Shown here: one piece after another, positions 5,837 to 10,517 of the stretch
Position numbering within the stretch: position 1 is the stretch's first letter
Layout of the letters: each line of letters opens with the position of its first letter
DNA from: Rhodospirillaceae bacterium CCH5-H10
GTDB taxonomy: Bacteria; Pseudomonadota; Alphaproteobacteria; Reyranellales; Reyranellaceae
NCBI GenBank assembly: GCA_001557035.1
Contig: LSKJ01000687.1
Location: 1 to 10,517, forward strand
Direction: 5' to 3'
Length of the DNA stretch: 10,517 nt
Translations under genes and position numbers: made by a program
Notes under the pieces: model-generated
What the model saw: the letters and a program-made list of their open reading frames with translations, nothing else
The model's database searches: none
What the model was told of the DNA's origin: nothing

Positions 5837-6326
5837 GCGTCGCGAGATGACGGGCGAGCTTGTCCAGCGTCTGGCCGCCATAGGCCACGGCGCCGAAGCC
5901 GATGGCGGTCGCGCGCCGTTCCTTCGAGGGATGCATCTGGCGCAGCGTGAGCACCGTCTTGCCGTCGCCCTGCTGGTCGAAGGTGACGAGCATGCGGAAC
6001 CTGTCGGGATCGGGGTCCTTGTCGGACCCATGCTCGACCTCGATGAACGCGGGCGCATCGAGACGCAGGAAGATCATGCGATTGCCGTAACGGGTGCCGT
6101 CGGGCGCCACCATGTCGAAGCGCCAGACGCCGCCCGGCCTGAGGTCGATGGCGTGCGTCTCGATGGCGAAGCCCTCGGGCCCGAACCAGACCTGGATCTG
6201 CTCCGGATCGGTCCAGGCGGCATAGACCAGCTCGCGCGGCGCATCGATCAGGCGCGTGAGAACGATCTCGCGGTCGAGAGGCCAGTCGCGCCACGGTGAG
6301 GCGGCCTGCGGGGAGGAGTCGCTCAT
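5829..6326 (-). CDS. SRPBCC/AHSA1-domain protein
   Basis: This 165-residue cytoplasmic protein belongs to the START-like, ligand-binding superfamily related to the Aha1 C-terminal domain. Visible hallmarks are REIVLTRLIDAPRELVYAAWTDPEQIQVWFGPEGF (about 20-54), GGVWRFDMVAPDGTRYGNRMIFLRL in the middle, and the C-terminal helix FGAVAYGGQTLDKLARHL. Such proteins are commonly encoded immediately after an ArsR-type repressor, as here; the bound ligand is usually unknown. The frame extends upstream to 6590 inside arsR, but the ATG at 6326 lies 5 bases after the arsR stop and has AAGGA upstream, so it is the likely start. Co-transcription with arsR is expected from the spacing. Confidence 0.88.
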   Translation of the reverse strand: MSDSSPQAASPWRDWPLDREIVLTRLIDAPRELVYAAWTDPEQIQVWFGPEGFAIETHAIDLRPGGVWRFDMVAPDGTRYGNRMIFLRLDAPAFIEVEHGSDKDPDPDRFRMLVTFDQQGDGKTVLTLRQMHPSKERRATAIGFGAVAYGGQTLDKLARHLATRG

Positions 6327-6331
6327 GGAGC

Positions 6332-6670
6332 TCAATTCCTTTTCATCTTCATGCGGTGGATATGGGCCTCCATCCGGTCGAGGCGCTTCTCCCATTCCGT
6401 CACGTGACGGTGGATCCACGACTCCGCCGCCTGCAGCGCGCGCGGCTCGATCCGGCAGGTCCGTACCCGCCCGGTCTTCTCGGAACTGACCAGCCCGCTC
6501 TGCTCGAGCACGCGCACATGCTTCAGCAGCGAGGGCAGGGCGATGTCGAACGGCCGGGAGAGTTCGCTCACGGATTGCGGTCGCTCGCACAGCCGGCTGA
6601 CGATCGCCCGCCGCGTCGGGTCGGCGAGCGCGGCAAAGGCGGCGTCGAGATTGGATGAATACTTAGCCAT
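6332..6670 (-). CDS. ArsR-family winged-helix transcriptional repressor
   Basis: This 112-residue regulator starts MAKYSSNLDAAFAALADPTRRAIVSRL, the standard opening of SRPBCC-linked ArsR proteins. The helix-turn-helix is SVSELSRPFDIALPSLLKHVRVLEQSGLVSSEKTGRVRTCRI (about residues 33-74). The metal-binding ELCVC-type motif of SmtB/ArsR is absent: the comparable region reads PFDIALPSLLKHV with no cysteine. Thus metal sensing through that site is unlikely. The last part (WIHRHVTEWEKRLDRMEAHIHRMK) is helical and suited to dimerisation. The chosen ATG at 6670 has no ribosome site, but a strong promoter lies so close that the transcript should begin at or by the ATG. An alternative TTG start at 6706 falls inside the -35 element and is unlikely. 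It is followed by the SRPBCC gene. Confidence 0.9.
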   Translation of the reverse strand: MAKYSSNLDAAFAALADPTRRAIVSRLCERPQSVSELSRPFDIALPSLLKHVRVLEQSGLVSSEKTGRVRTCRIEPRALQAAESWIHRHVTEWEKRLDRMEAHIHRMKMKRN

Positions 6671-6682
6671 ATCGGAAAGTAT
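6659..6682. promoter_or_regulatory. Candidate ArsR operator overlapping -10 and start codon
   Basis: A 24-bp imperfect palindrome with outer arms ATACTT (6659..6664) and AAGTAT (6677..6682) is centred between 6670 and 6671. Nine of twelve base pairs are symmetric, including the innermost AT/AT. The size fits ArsR-family operators (typically a 12-2-12 or similar dyad). It covers most of the -10 element and the arsR start codon, so binding of the repressor would block its own transcription. The binding protein is inferred from position. Confidence 0.5.
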
Positions 6683-6706
6683 CAACCGGCCGCCGCCGTC
6701 CGTCAA
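6678..6706 (-). promoter_or_regulatory. Sigma-70-type promoter of arsR-SRPBCC, placed for a leaderless transcript
   Basis: On the minus strand, TTGACG (6706..6701, 5 of 6 to TTGACA) is followed by a 17-base spacer and GATACT (6683..6678, 4 of 6 to TATAAT). The ATG at 6670 begins 8 bases after the end of the -10, exactly where transcription normally starts. That fits the lack of any Shine-Dalgarno sequence and points to a leaderless mRNA. Confidence 0.55.
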
Positions 6707-6728
6707 GAAAAGTTTCCCGAACGGCTAA

Positions 6729-8207
6729 CTAATGCGGCACCGCGCCCAGCTCCACGCCGGTCTTGTCGTGCAGGGCGAAGCGGTCGACCAGGTCGGCGCT
6801 GGCCTTGTTGTAGCCCGTGACCTTCACGTCCGAGCCATCGCGGCGCAGGCGGGCCACGATCTTGTCGAGGGCGCCGACGCCGGAAATGTCCCAGAAGTGG
6901 GCGGCCGAGACGTCGATGGTGACGCTGCGCCCTTCCTCGGACCGGAAGGCGCGGGTGAAGCGGTCGACGGAGGCGAAGAAGATCTCACCGCTGACCCTAT
7001 AGGTCACCGACCCGTCGGCTTCCCGGCGCTCGACCGCGAACATGCGGCGCACCTTGCCGGCGAAGAAGATGCCGGAGAGCAGCACGCCGGCCAGCACGCC
7101 CTGGGCGAGATCGTGGGTGAAGACGACCACCAATACCGTCACCACCATCACCACGCTCGAGGTCGGCGGATGGCGGCGCAGGTTGGGGATCGAGTTCCAG
7201 CTGAAGGTGCCGATGGATACCATGATCATCACCGCGACCAGGGCCGGCATCGGGATCTGCCCGACCAGCGGCCCCAGCACGGCCAGCAGGAACAGCAGCG
7301 CCGCGCCGGCAACGAAGGTCGAGAGGCGCTTGCGTCCGCCCGAGGTCACGTTGATGACCGACTGGCCGATCATGGCGCACCCGCCCATGCCGCCCACCAG
7401 GGCGGCGGCGATGTTGGCGCCGCCCTGGCCCACGCATTCGCGGCGCTTGTCGCTCTCGGTGTCGGTCATGTCGTCGACGATCTGCGCCGTCAGCATCGAT
7501 TCCAGCAGGCCGACCGCCGCCATGGTGGCCGAGTAGGGCAGGATGATGCGCAGTGTCTCCCAGGTGAGCGGCACCTGCGGCAGGGCGAGGCTCGGCAGCG
7601 CGTCGGGCAACTTGCCCATGTCGCCCACCGTGTGGACCGGCAGGCCGAGGCCGATGCTGAGCGCCGCCAGCACGACGATGGCGACCAGCGGCGACGGCAC
7701 GACGGTGGTGAGGCGCGGCAGCAGATAGATGATCGCCAGCCCACCGGCGATCATCGCGTAGGTGTGCCACGACACGCCGACGAGCTGCGGGATCTGCGCC
7801 ATGAAGATCAGGATGGCGAGCGCATTGACGAAGCCGGTGATCACCGAGCGCGAGACGAACTGCATCAGCAGATCGAGGCGCAACAGGCCTGCAACGATCT
7901 GGATCAGCCCCATCAGGATGGTGGCGGCGAACAGGTAGTCGACGCCGTGGTCGCGGACCAGCGGCGTCACCACCACCGCGACCGCGGCGGTGGCGGCCGA
8001 GATCATCGCCGGCCGGCCGCCGAGGAAGGAGATCACCAGCGCGATCGCCACCGAGGCCCACAGGCCCACCTTGGGATCGACGCCGGCGATGATCGAGAAG
8101 CCGATGGCTTCGGGGATGAGGGCGAGGGCCACGACCAGCCCGGCCAGGAAATCGCGTCGAACCTCGGCGACGCTGCCGAACCATTGGGATTTCAGGGTGT
8201 TGAACAT
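6729..8207 (-). CDS. SulP-family inorganic anion transporter with STAS domain (BicA-like clade)
   Basis: This 492-residue inner-membrane protein has about a dozen hydrophobic segments and a C-terminal cytoplasmic STAS domain (about residues 395-490; signature DISGVGALDKIV). The N-terminal family motif is clear: RRDFLAGLVVALALIPEAIGFSIIAGVDPKVGLWAS. The conserved SulP core GGMGGCAMIGQSVINVTSGGRKRLSTFVAG and the following MPALVAVMIMVSI are also present. SulP proteins move sulfate, bicarbonate, C4-dicarboxylates or related anions. The shape here resembles the BicA-like sodium/bicarbonate group, but the substrate cannot be fixed from sequence. The ATG at 8207 is preceded by AAGG and starts at MFNTLKSQWFGSVAEV. 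A longer frame to 8369 runs through the structured leader and is rejected. Its stop is 58 bases before the arsR start, but arsR has its own promoter. Confidence 0.93.
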   Translation of the reverse strand: MFNTLKSQWFGSVAEVRRDFLAGLVVALALIPEAIGFSIIAGVDPKVGLWASVAIALVISFLGGRPAMISAATAAVAVVVTPLVRDHGVDYLFAATILMGLIQIVAGLLRLDLLMQFVSRSVITGFVNALAILIFMAQIPQLVGVSWHTYAMIAGGLAIIYLLPRLTTVVPSPLVAIVVLAALSIGLGLPVHTVGDMGKLPDALPSLALPQVPLTWETLRIILPYSATMAAVGLLESMLTAQIVDDMTDTESDKRRECVGQGGANIAAALVGGMGGCAMIGQSVINVTSGGRKRLSTFVAGAALLFLLAVLGPLVGQIPMPALVAVMIMVSIGTFSWNSIPNLRRHPPTSSVVMVVTVLVVVFTHDLAQGVLAGVLLSGIFFAGKVRRMFAVERREADGSVTYRVSGEIFFASVDRFTRAFRSEEGRSVTIDVSAAHFWDISGVGALDKIVARLRRDGSDVKVTGYNKASADLVDRFALHDKTGVELGAVPH

Positions 8208-8338
8208 TGACCTTGGATACACAAACACATGGCTCCGCCTTCCGGAGGAAGCGGCGAGCGGCGCATCGGGAGGCGCGTTCCATGTGAGAGTTGCCCGGCG
8301 GATCGGCGGCCGGAATAGCCACCCGGGTTTGCACCGGG
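8208..8338 (-). promoter_or_regulatory. Structured leader of the SulP gene; candidate cis-regulatory RNA
   Basis: Upstream of the SulP start, the minus-strand RNA can form a stem CCCGG/CCGGG with loop TGCAAAC (8338..8322), preceded by AAGGAG and followed by TGGCTATTCC. A second stem CCGGC/GCCGG with a 9-base loop follows (8313..8295). Near the start, two mutually exclusive hairpins compete: CTTCC-TCC-GGAAG (8251..8239) and CTCCG-GAAGG-CGGAG (8247..8233). They end about 25-30 bases before the ATG. Alphaproteobacterial candidate RNAs upstream of sulfate-transporter genes (the sul1 class) have been described, but I cannot confirm a match from memory. Confidence 0.35.
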
Positions 8339-8369
8339 CTCCTTGCGACTGAGGCGTTGCGTTAACCAC

Positions 8370-8398
8370 GCCGGACCCGGCATTGCAATCGCGATGCC
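8370..8398. promoter_or_regulatory. Cluster of palindromes upstream of the SulP leader
   Basis: GCCGG-AC-CCGGC (8370..8381), the perfect 8-bp palindrome ATTGCAAT (8382..8389), and GGCAT/ATGCC arms (8379..8383 and 8394..8398) overlap within 29 bases. They lie where the promoter of the SulP gene should be, 160-190 bases before its ATG. Operator use is possible; no clear -35/-10 pair is visible. The wider gap 8208..8447 holds no gene. Confidence 0.25.
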
Positions 8399-8447
8399 AG
8401 CCGGCGTTCCGCTGCCGCCTGGTGCCGCCTCCCCCGAACGGATCGCG

Positions 8448-9257
8448 CTAGGCCCGGGCGGGTAGCGCGCCCTTCGAGGCGCGGATCTGGGCGACGGCCT
8501 GATCCCAGGCGGCGAGGCGCTCGGGGCCGGCGGGATGGGTGTCGAGCAGGCCGGTGTCGCGGCGGCCGGTGGCGCGGGCGAGCGTGACCAGCATGCCGCG
8601 CGCCTTGTCGAGATCGACGTTGGAACGATAGAGGATCACCGCGGCGAGATAGTCGGCCTCGCGCTCTTGCTCCTTGGAGAACGAGATGCGGCCGATCGAG
8701 CGACCGACGGCGGCGCCGGTATCCGCCGCGGAGCGTGTCACCGTGCCGGCATAGGGGCTGCGGTAGGAGGCGGCGGCACCCACCGCGCCCATCAGCACGG
8801 CGCCGATCAGCGCGCCCGTCGCCTGGTTGCGCTGGTTGTTGGCGACGTGGTTCGCCGCCTGATGGCCGATCTCGTGCGCGAACACCAGGCAGACCTCTTC
8901 TTCGTTGGCGGCATACTCGACGACGCCCCGGTTGACGAAGATCAGGCCATTCGGCCCGGCCCCGGCATTCATCGAGCGGTTCGCCGAAGCCCTGATGTTC
9001 CACTGGCACACGCCGACGTTCATCTCGGCGCACACCTGATCGGCCGGCGGGCGGATGCGGGCGAGGGCGGAGCGCATCATGTCGCCGGCCTCCTCGTCGG
9101 TCACCACGCGGCGCACCGGCGGCCCACCGGCGCCCTGCACCTCGCTCTGTGCCAGGCTGAGATTGTTGTCGCTGATCTGGGGCAACTGATGCACGGCCCC
9201 CGCGCACCCGCAGAGGACACAGGCGCTGCCCAGCGCGAAGAAAGATCGCCGTTTCAT
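8448..9257 (-). CDS. M48-family metallopeptidase, predicted lipoprotein
   Basis: This 269-residue protein has an N-terminal export signal MKRRSFFALGSACVLCGC; Cys18 in the L-C-G-C context is a likely lipidation site, and the RRSFF motif could even direct Tat export. The zinc site is HEIGH (His128, Glu129, His132) with the third ligand expected at Glu198 in EREAD. The late motif THPAGPERLAAW (240-251) is typical of periplasmic M48 proteins such as BepA/LoiP/YcaL relatives, which degrade or help fold outer-membrane proteins. A Gly/Ala-rich stretch at about 147-164 lies between the zinc motifs. Extra cysteines occur at 76, 84 and 123. The ATG at 9257 is preceded by GGGGGAG. It reads divergently from the small gene at 9440. 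Peptidase assignment is firm; its target protein is unknown. Confidence 0.92.
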   Translation of the reverse strand: MKRRSFFALGSACVLCGCAGAVHQLPQISDNNLSLAQSEVQGAGGPPVRRVVTDEEAGDMMRSALARIRPPADQVCAEMNVGVCQWNIRASANRSMNAGAGPNGLIFVNRGVVEYAANEEEVCLVFAHEIGHQAANHVANNQRNQATGALIGAVLMGAVGAAASYRSPYAGTVTRSAADTGAAVGRSIGRISFSKEQEREADYLAAVILYRSNVDLDKARGMLVTLARATGRRDTGLLDTHPAGPERLAAWDQAVAQIRASKGALPARA

Positions 9258-9296
9258 TGCTCCCCCGTGCTGCCCTTGGTTGCAGCGCCCCGGCGC

Positions 9297-9326
9297 ACGC
9301 TACCCAGAGGTATCTCGGCGAGTCAA
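9297..9326 (-). promoter_or_regulatory. Possible promoter of the M48 peptidase gene
   Basis: On the minus strand, TTGACT (9326..9321, 5 of 6) is followed by an 18-base spacer and TAGCGT (9302..9297, 3 of 6). It would start transcription roughly 30 bases before the ATG at 9257. The weak -10 makes this tentative. Confidence 0.25.
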
Positions 9327-9439
9327 CGACGGCCCGCGCCGGCTTCCTGTTTTGTATCAATCGTAACCGGACGGCGCCGCGCGCGTCCCGGAAACGGCCG
9401 TCCGTGATATTCTGTCCACAGCGGTTGCGAGGGTTGCCG

Positions 9440-9640
9440 GTGACCAGGGACGACAGAAAGCTTGCCGAGCTCGAGAAGGGCCTCAATCAGTTGCGCGACG
9501 ATCTCAACGATCTGTCGAAGGCGCTGAACGTCAATCCACGGAACACCAGCCTCGTCATCCGGCGCGTCAACCTGATGGGCCGCATCGTAGCGACGCAGTC
9601 CAGCGTCGAACAGCTGCGCGGCACGCTGCGCCACGCCTGA
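9440..9640 (+). CDS. Small coiled-coil protein of unknown function
   Basis: This predicted 66-residue protein starts at a GTG (9440) with GCGAGGG six bases upstream. The open frame continues back to 9257, but the upstream part is arginine-rich non-protein-like sequence overlapping the divergent promoter region, so it is left out. The first half, TRDDRKLAELEKGLNQLRDDLNDLSKALN (2-30), has a heptad-like Leu spacing and should form a coiled coil. A short break with Pro33 follows, then a second helix TSLVIRRVNLMGRIVATQSSVEQLRGTL. There is no cysteine, signal or membrane segment. I do not recognise the family. A hairpin directly after the stop supports its end as a transcription unit. Confidence 0.6.
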   Translation: MTRDDRKLAELEKGLNQLRDDLNDLSKALNVNPRNTSLVIRRVNLMGRIVATQSSVEQLRGTLRHA

Positions 9641-9665
9641 TCGCCTGGCCTTATCGCCAAGCGAT
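9640..9665 (+). terminator. Hairpin after the small coiled-coil gene
   Basis: ATCGC-c-TGGC (9640..9649), a 6-base loop, and GCCA-a-GCGAT (9656..9665) give nine base pairs with one mismatch, starting at the last base of the TGA. A T-poor tail (TTCGATTCG) follows, so this is an imperfect intrinsic terminator. Confidence 0.4.
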
Positions 9666-9708
9666 TTCGATTCGACACCTTGCCGCAGCGAAGGGCCCGT
9701 CGTCGCAC

Positions 9709-9736
9709 TTCACAGCCGCGTTTCACGGGCTATAAG
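9709..9736 (+). promoter_or_regulatory. Sigma-70-type promoter just before the gene at 9743
   Basis: TTCACA (9709..9714, 5 of 6) and TATAAG (9731..9736, 5 of 6) are separated by 16 bases. The ATG at 9743 begins 7 bases after the -10, so the transcript would start at the ATG itself. However the AAGG at 9734..9737 could instead serve as a ribosome site if a more distant promoter is used, so the two readings compete. Confidence 0.4.
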
Positions 9737-9742
9737 GTGCCG

Positions 9743-10108
9743 ATGTCCGATATCGAAACCCTGCGTAAGTCGCTGGCCCATTCCACCGAAGGGCTCTCCT
9801 CCGAAGACAAGAAGAAGATGGCCGTTGCCGCCATCACCACGATCCTCGATGCGCTGGGACGCGGCGTCGGCCCGTTCGGCGAATGGGAACAGCGTTGCCT
9901 GGCCGCGTCGATCATCGCGCTGCGTGCGAGCAAGTACGACGATTCGCGCGCGCTGGCGCGTCGGGCCATCTGGCCCGAGGAAAACCGCCGCAATTCCGGC
10001 GTCGCGCGCCTGCTGCTGCGTCCGGGAATGCTGACGCTGGACGAACTTGCCCGCGAACTGAAGATTGCCCAGGCGATGCCGCCGCGGCGCATGCAGGCCG
10101 CCGCCTAA
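9743..10108 (+). CDS. Small helical protein of unknown function
   Basis: I do not recognise the family of this 121-residue protein. It appears entirely helical and cytoplasmic. Sections are SDIETLRKSLAHSTEGLSSEDKKKMAVAAITTILDALG (2-39), a Gly-Pro turn, EWEQRCLAASIIALRASKYDDSRALARRAIWPEE (47-80), and a C-terminal part with LTLDELARELKIAQAMPP (97-114). That last part could be mistaken for a helix-turn-helix but is too short to call. The single cysteine is Cys52. The open frame extends back to 9680, yet the ATG at 9743 gives a clean N-terminus and sits 7 bases after a promoter-like TATAAG. It is followed by a strong hairpin and then the transporter gene. Confidence 0.7.
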   Translation: MSDIETLRKSLAHSTEGLSSEDKKKMAVAAITTILDALGRGVGPFGEWEQRCLAASIIALRASKYDDSRALARRAIWPEENRRNSGVARLLLRPGMLTLDELARELKIAQAMPPRRMQAAA

Positions 10109-10135
10109 CAATCCCGATCGCATGTCCGGTGCACG

Positions 10136-10156
10136 CTCCTCCCCGTCGGGGAGGAG
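10136..10156. repeat. Perfect 9-bp stem-loop in the gap before the transporter gene
   Basis: CTCCTCCCC (10136..10144), loop GTC, GGGGAGGAG (10148..10156) is a perfect palindromic hairpin. It lies in the 96-base gap between the helical-protein gene and the transporter start. It lacks a T-run, so it could be a Rho-assisted terminator or one copy of a dispersed intergenic palindrome such as those found in many alphaproteobacterial genomes. Confidence 0.5.
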
Positions 10157-10204
10157 GGCGCCGGCATTGGCGCGCCCGCGTCATCCCTATAGACGGGACG
10201 CGTC

Positions 10205-10517
10205 ATGTCGATCGGCGATCCAGACCGCGCGGAGACGAAGACCGCGACCCCGGCTGCCGCGCCGTCCGGCCGCTGGATGCTCGCGCGCTGGGCGATCGCC
10301 TCGTCGACGCTCGGCTTCCCGCAGGCGGCAGGTCCCGTCGCCTTCGCGCTGGTCGCCGTCGCCCTCACGGGCGACGCGAGCGGCGGCGCGGCGATGATCC
10401 TCGCGATGACGCTCGCCCAGGTGGCCGGCGCCATTCCCCTCACGCGGCTCGGCCGCGGCTTCGCGATGGCCACGTTCCTGCGGCTGCTGGTAGCCGTCCG
10501 CACCGTTGCGCTGGTGG
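10205..10517 (+). CDS. Membrane transporter, MFS-like (5' part, cut by window end)
   Basis: The first 104 codons are visible and open to the window edge. After a hydrophilic, alanine-rich cytoplasmic N-terminus (about residues 1-22), hydrophobic stretches appear at about 25-54 (WMLARWAIASSTLGFPQAAG, then PVAFALVAVAL) and 60-78 (GGAAMILAMTLAQVAGAIPL), then TRLGRGFAMATFLRLLVAVRTVALV. A short positively charged loop, TRLGRG, between the second and third helices resembles the G-x-L-x-D-R-x-G-R loop position of the major facilitator superfamily, though it is not the classic motif. The substrate cannot be predicted. The start at 10205 has only a weak GGGACG upstream; the ATG is the first in frame. 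MFS membership is moderate inference; a membrane protein is strongly supported. Confidence 0.6.
   Translation, partial: MSIGDPDRAETKTATPAAAPSGRWMLARWAIASSTLGFPQAAGPVAFALVAVALTGDASGGAAMILAMTLAQVAGAIPLTRLGRGFAMATFLRLLVAVRTVALV

Noticed and set aside
6704..6728. Intrinsic terminator after the SulP stop (CCG-TT-CGG then TTTTC on the minus strand)
   Set aside because: The stem is only 3 bp and the T-run is interrupted, and the segment overlaps the arsR -35 element.
6732..8210. 492-residue open frame on the plus strand opposite the SulP gene
   Set aside because: It is fully antisense to a clear SulP gene; its product is a His/Gln/Asp/Arg-rich sequence without domain structure, as expected from a reverse-complement shadow in GC-rich DNA.
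8208..8369. N-terminal extension of the SulP protein to 8369
   Set aside because: The added residues are not SulP-like, the leader looks structured, and the ATG at 8207 gives the family's usual N-terminus with an AAGG ribosome site.
9257..9439. Upstream extension of the small coiled-coil gene to 9257
   Set aside because: The extension reads as Arg/Thr-rich non-domain sequence, overlaps the promoter region of the divergent peptidase gene, and the GTG at 9440 has a good ribosome site.

Overview
The window is GC-rich (I judge roughly 65% by eye), with tightly packed genes on both strands. Protein styles such as a Tat-exported xanthine-dehydrogenase-type iron-sulfur subunit, a CBS-BON protein, a CigR/RcnB-like secreted protein and a BicA-like SulP transporter suggest a soil or water alphaproteobacterium. 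A Rhodospirillales/Hyphomicrobiales-like organism, possibly near Reyranella, is a guess from style only. I see no rRNA, tRNA, CRISPR array, insertion sequence or phage gene. All gene starts below were chosen by ribosome-binding site, signal peptide or family N-terminus and are often shorter than the longest open frame.

Layout. Positions 1-706 (minus strand) hold the start of an FAD-binding subunit and the complete Tat-exported [2Fe-2S] subunit of a periplasmic aldehyde/xanthine oxidoreductase of PaoABC type; their start and stop codons overlap. Positions 914-4125 form a block with a stress and envelope flavour: a CBS-CBS-BON protein (plus), a secreted CigR/RcnB-like protein (minus), a divergent secreted protein of unknown function (plus), and a minus-strand pair of a DUF421/YetF membrane protein followed by a universal stress protein. 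Positions 4253-5818 (plus) hold an uncharacterised 439-residue protein with hints of a fold-type-I PLP enzyme, coupled to an 80-residue TPR-like protein. Positions 5829-6670 (minus) are an ArsR-family repressor followed by an AHSA1/SRPBCC protein. Positions 6729-8207 (minus) encode a SulP anion transporter with a structured-looking leader. Positions 8448-9257 (minus) encode an M48 lipoprotein metallopeptidase. Positions 9440-10108 (plus) carry two small uncharacterised proteins, and 10205-10517 is the start of a hydrophobic, MFS-like transporter cut by the window edge.

Regulation is the most interesting layer. Three promoter-like sites with exact N16 spacing and a CGTT -10 element resemble the alphaproteobacterial general-stress (EcfG/SigT) promoter. 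They lie upstream of the CigR-like gene, the divergent secreted gene and the DUF421-USP pair, which would make this block part of a general stress regulon. The arsR gene has a good sigma-70 promoter placed so that transcription should start at or next to its ATG (a leaderless mRNA), with a 24-bp imperfect palindrome covering the -10 element and start codon, an economical autorepression design. A second possible leaderless gene starts at 9743. The SulP leader contains stable hairpins and two mutually exclusive stem-loops just before the start, so it is a candidate cis-regulatory RNA. I did not find clear evidence of a wholly new multi-gene system; the best novelty candidates are the PLP-like protein with its small partner, the SulP leader, and the stress promoter set.
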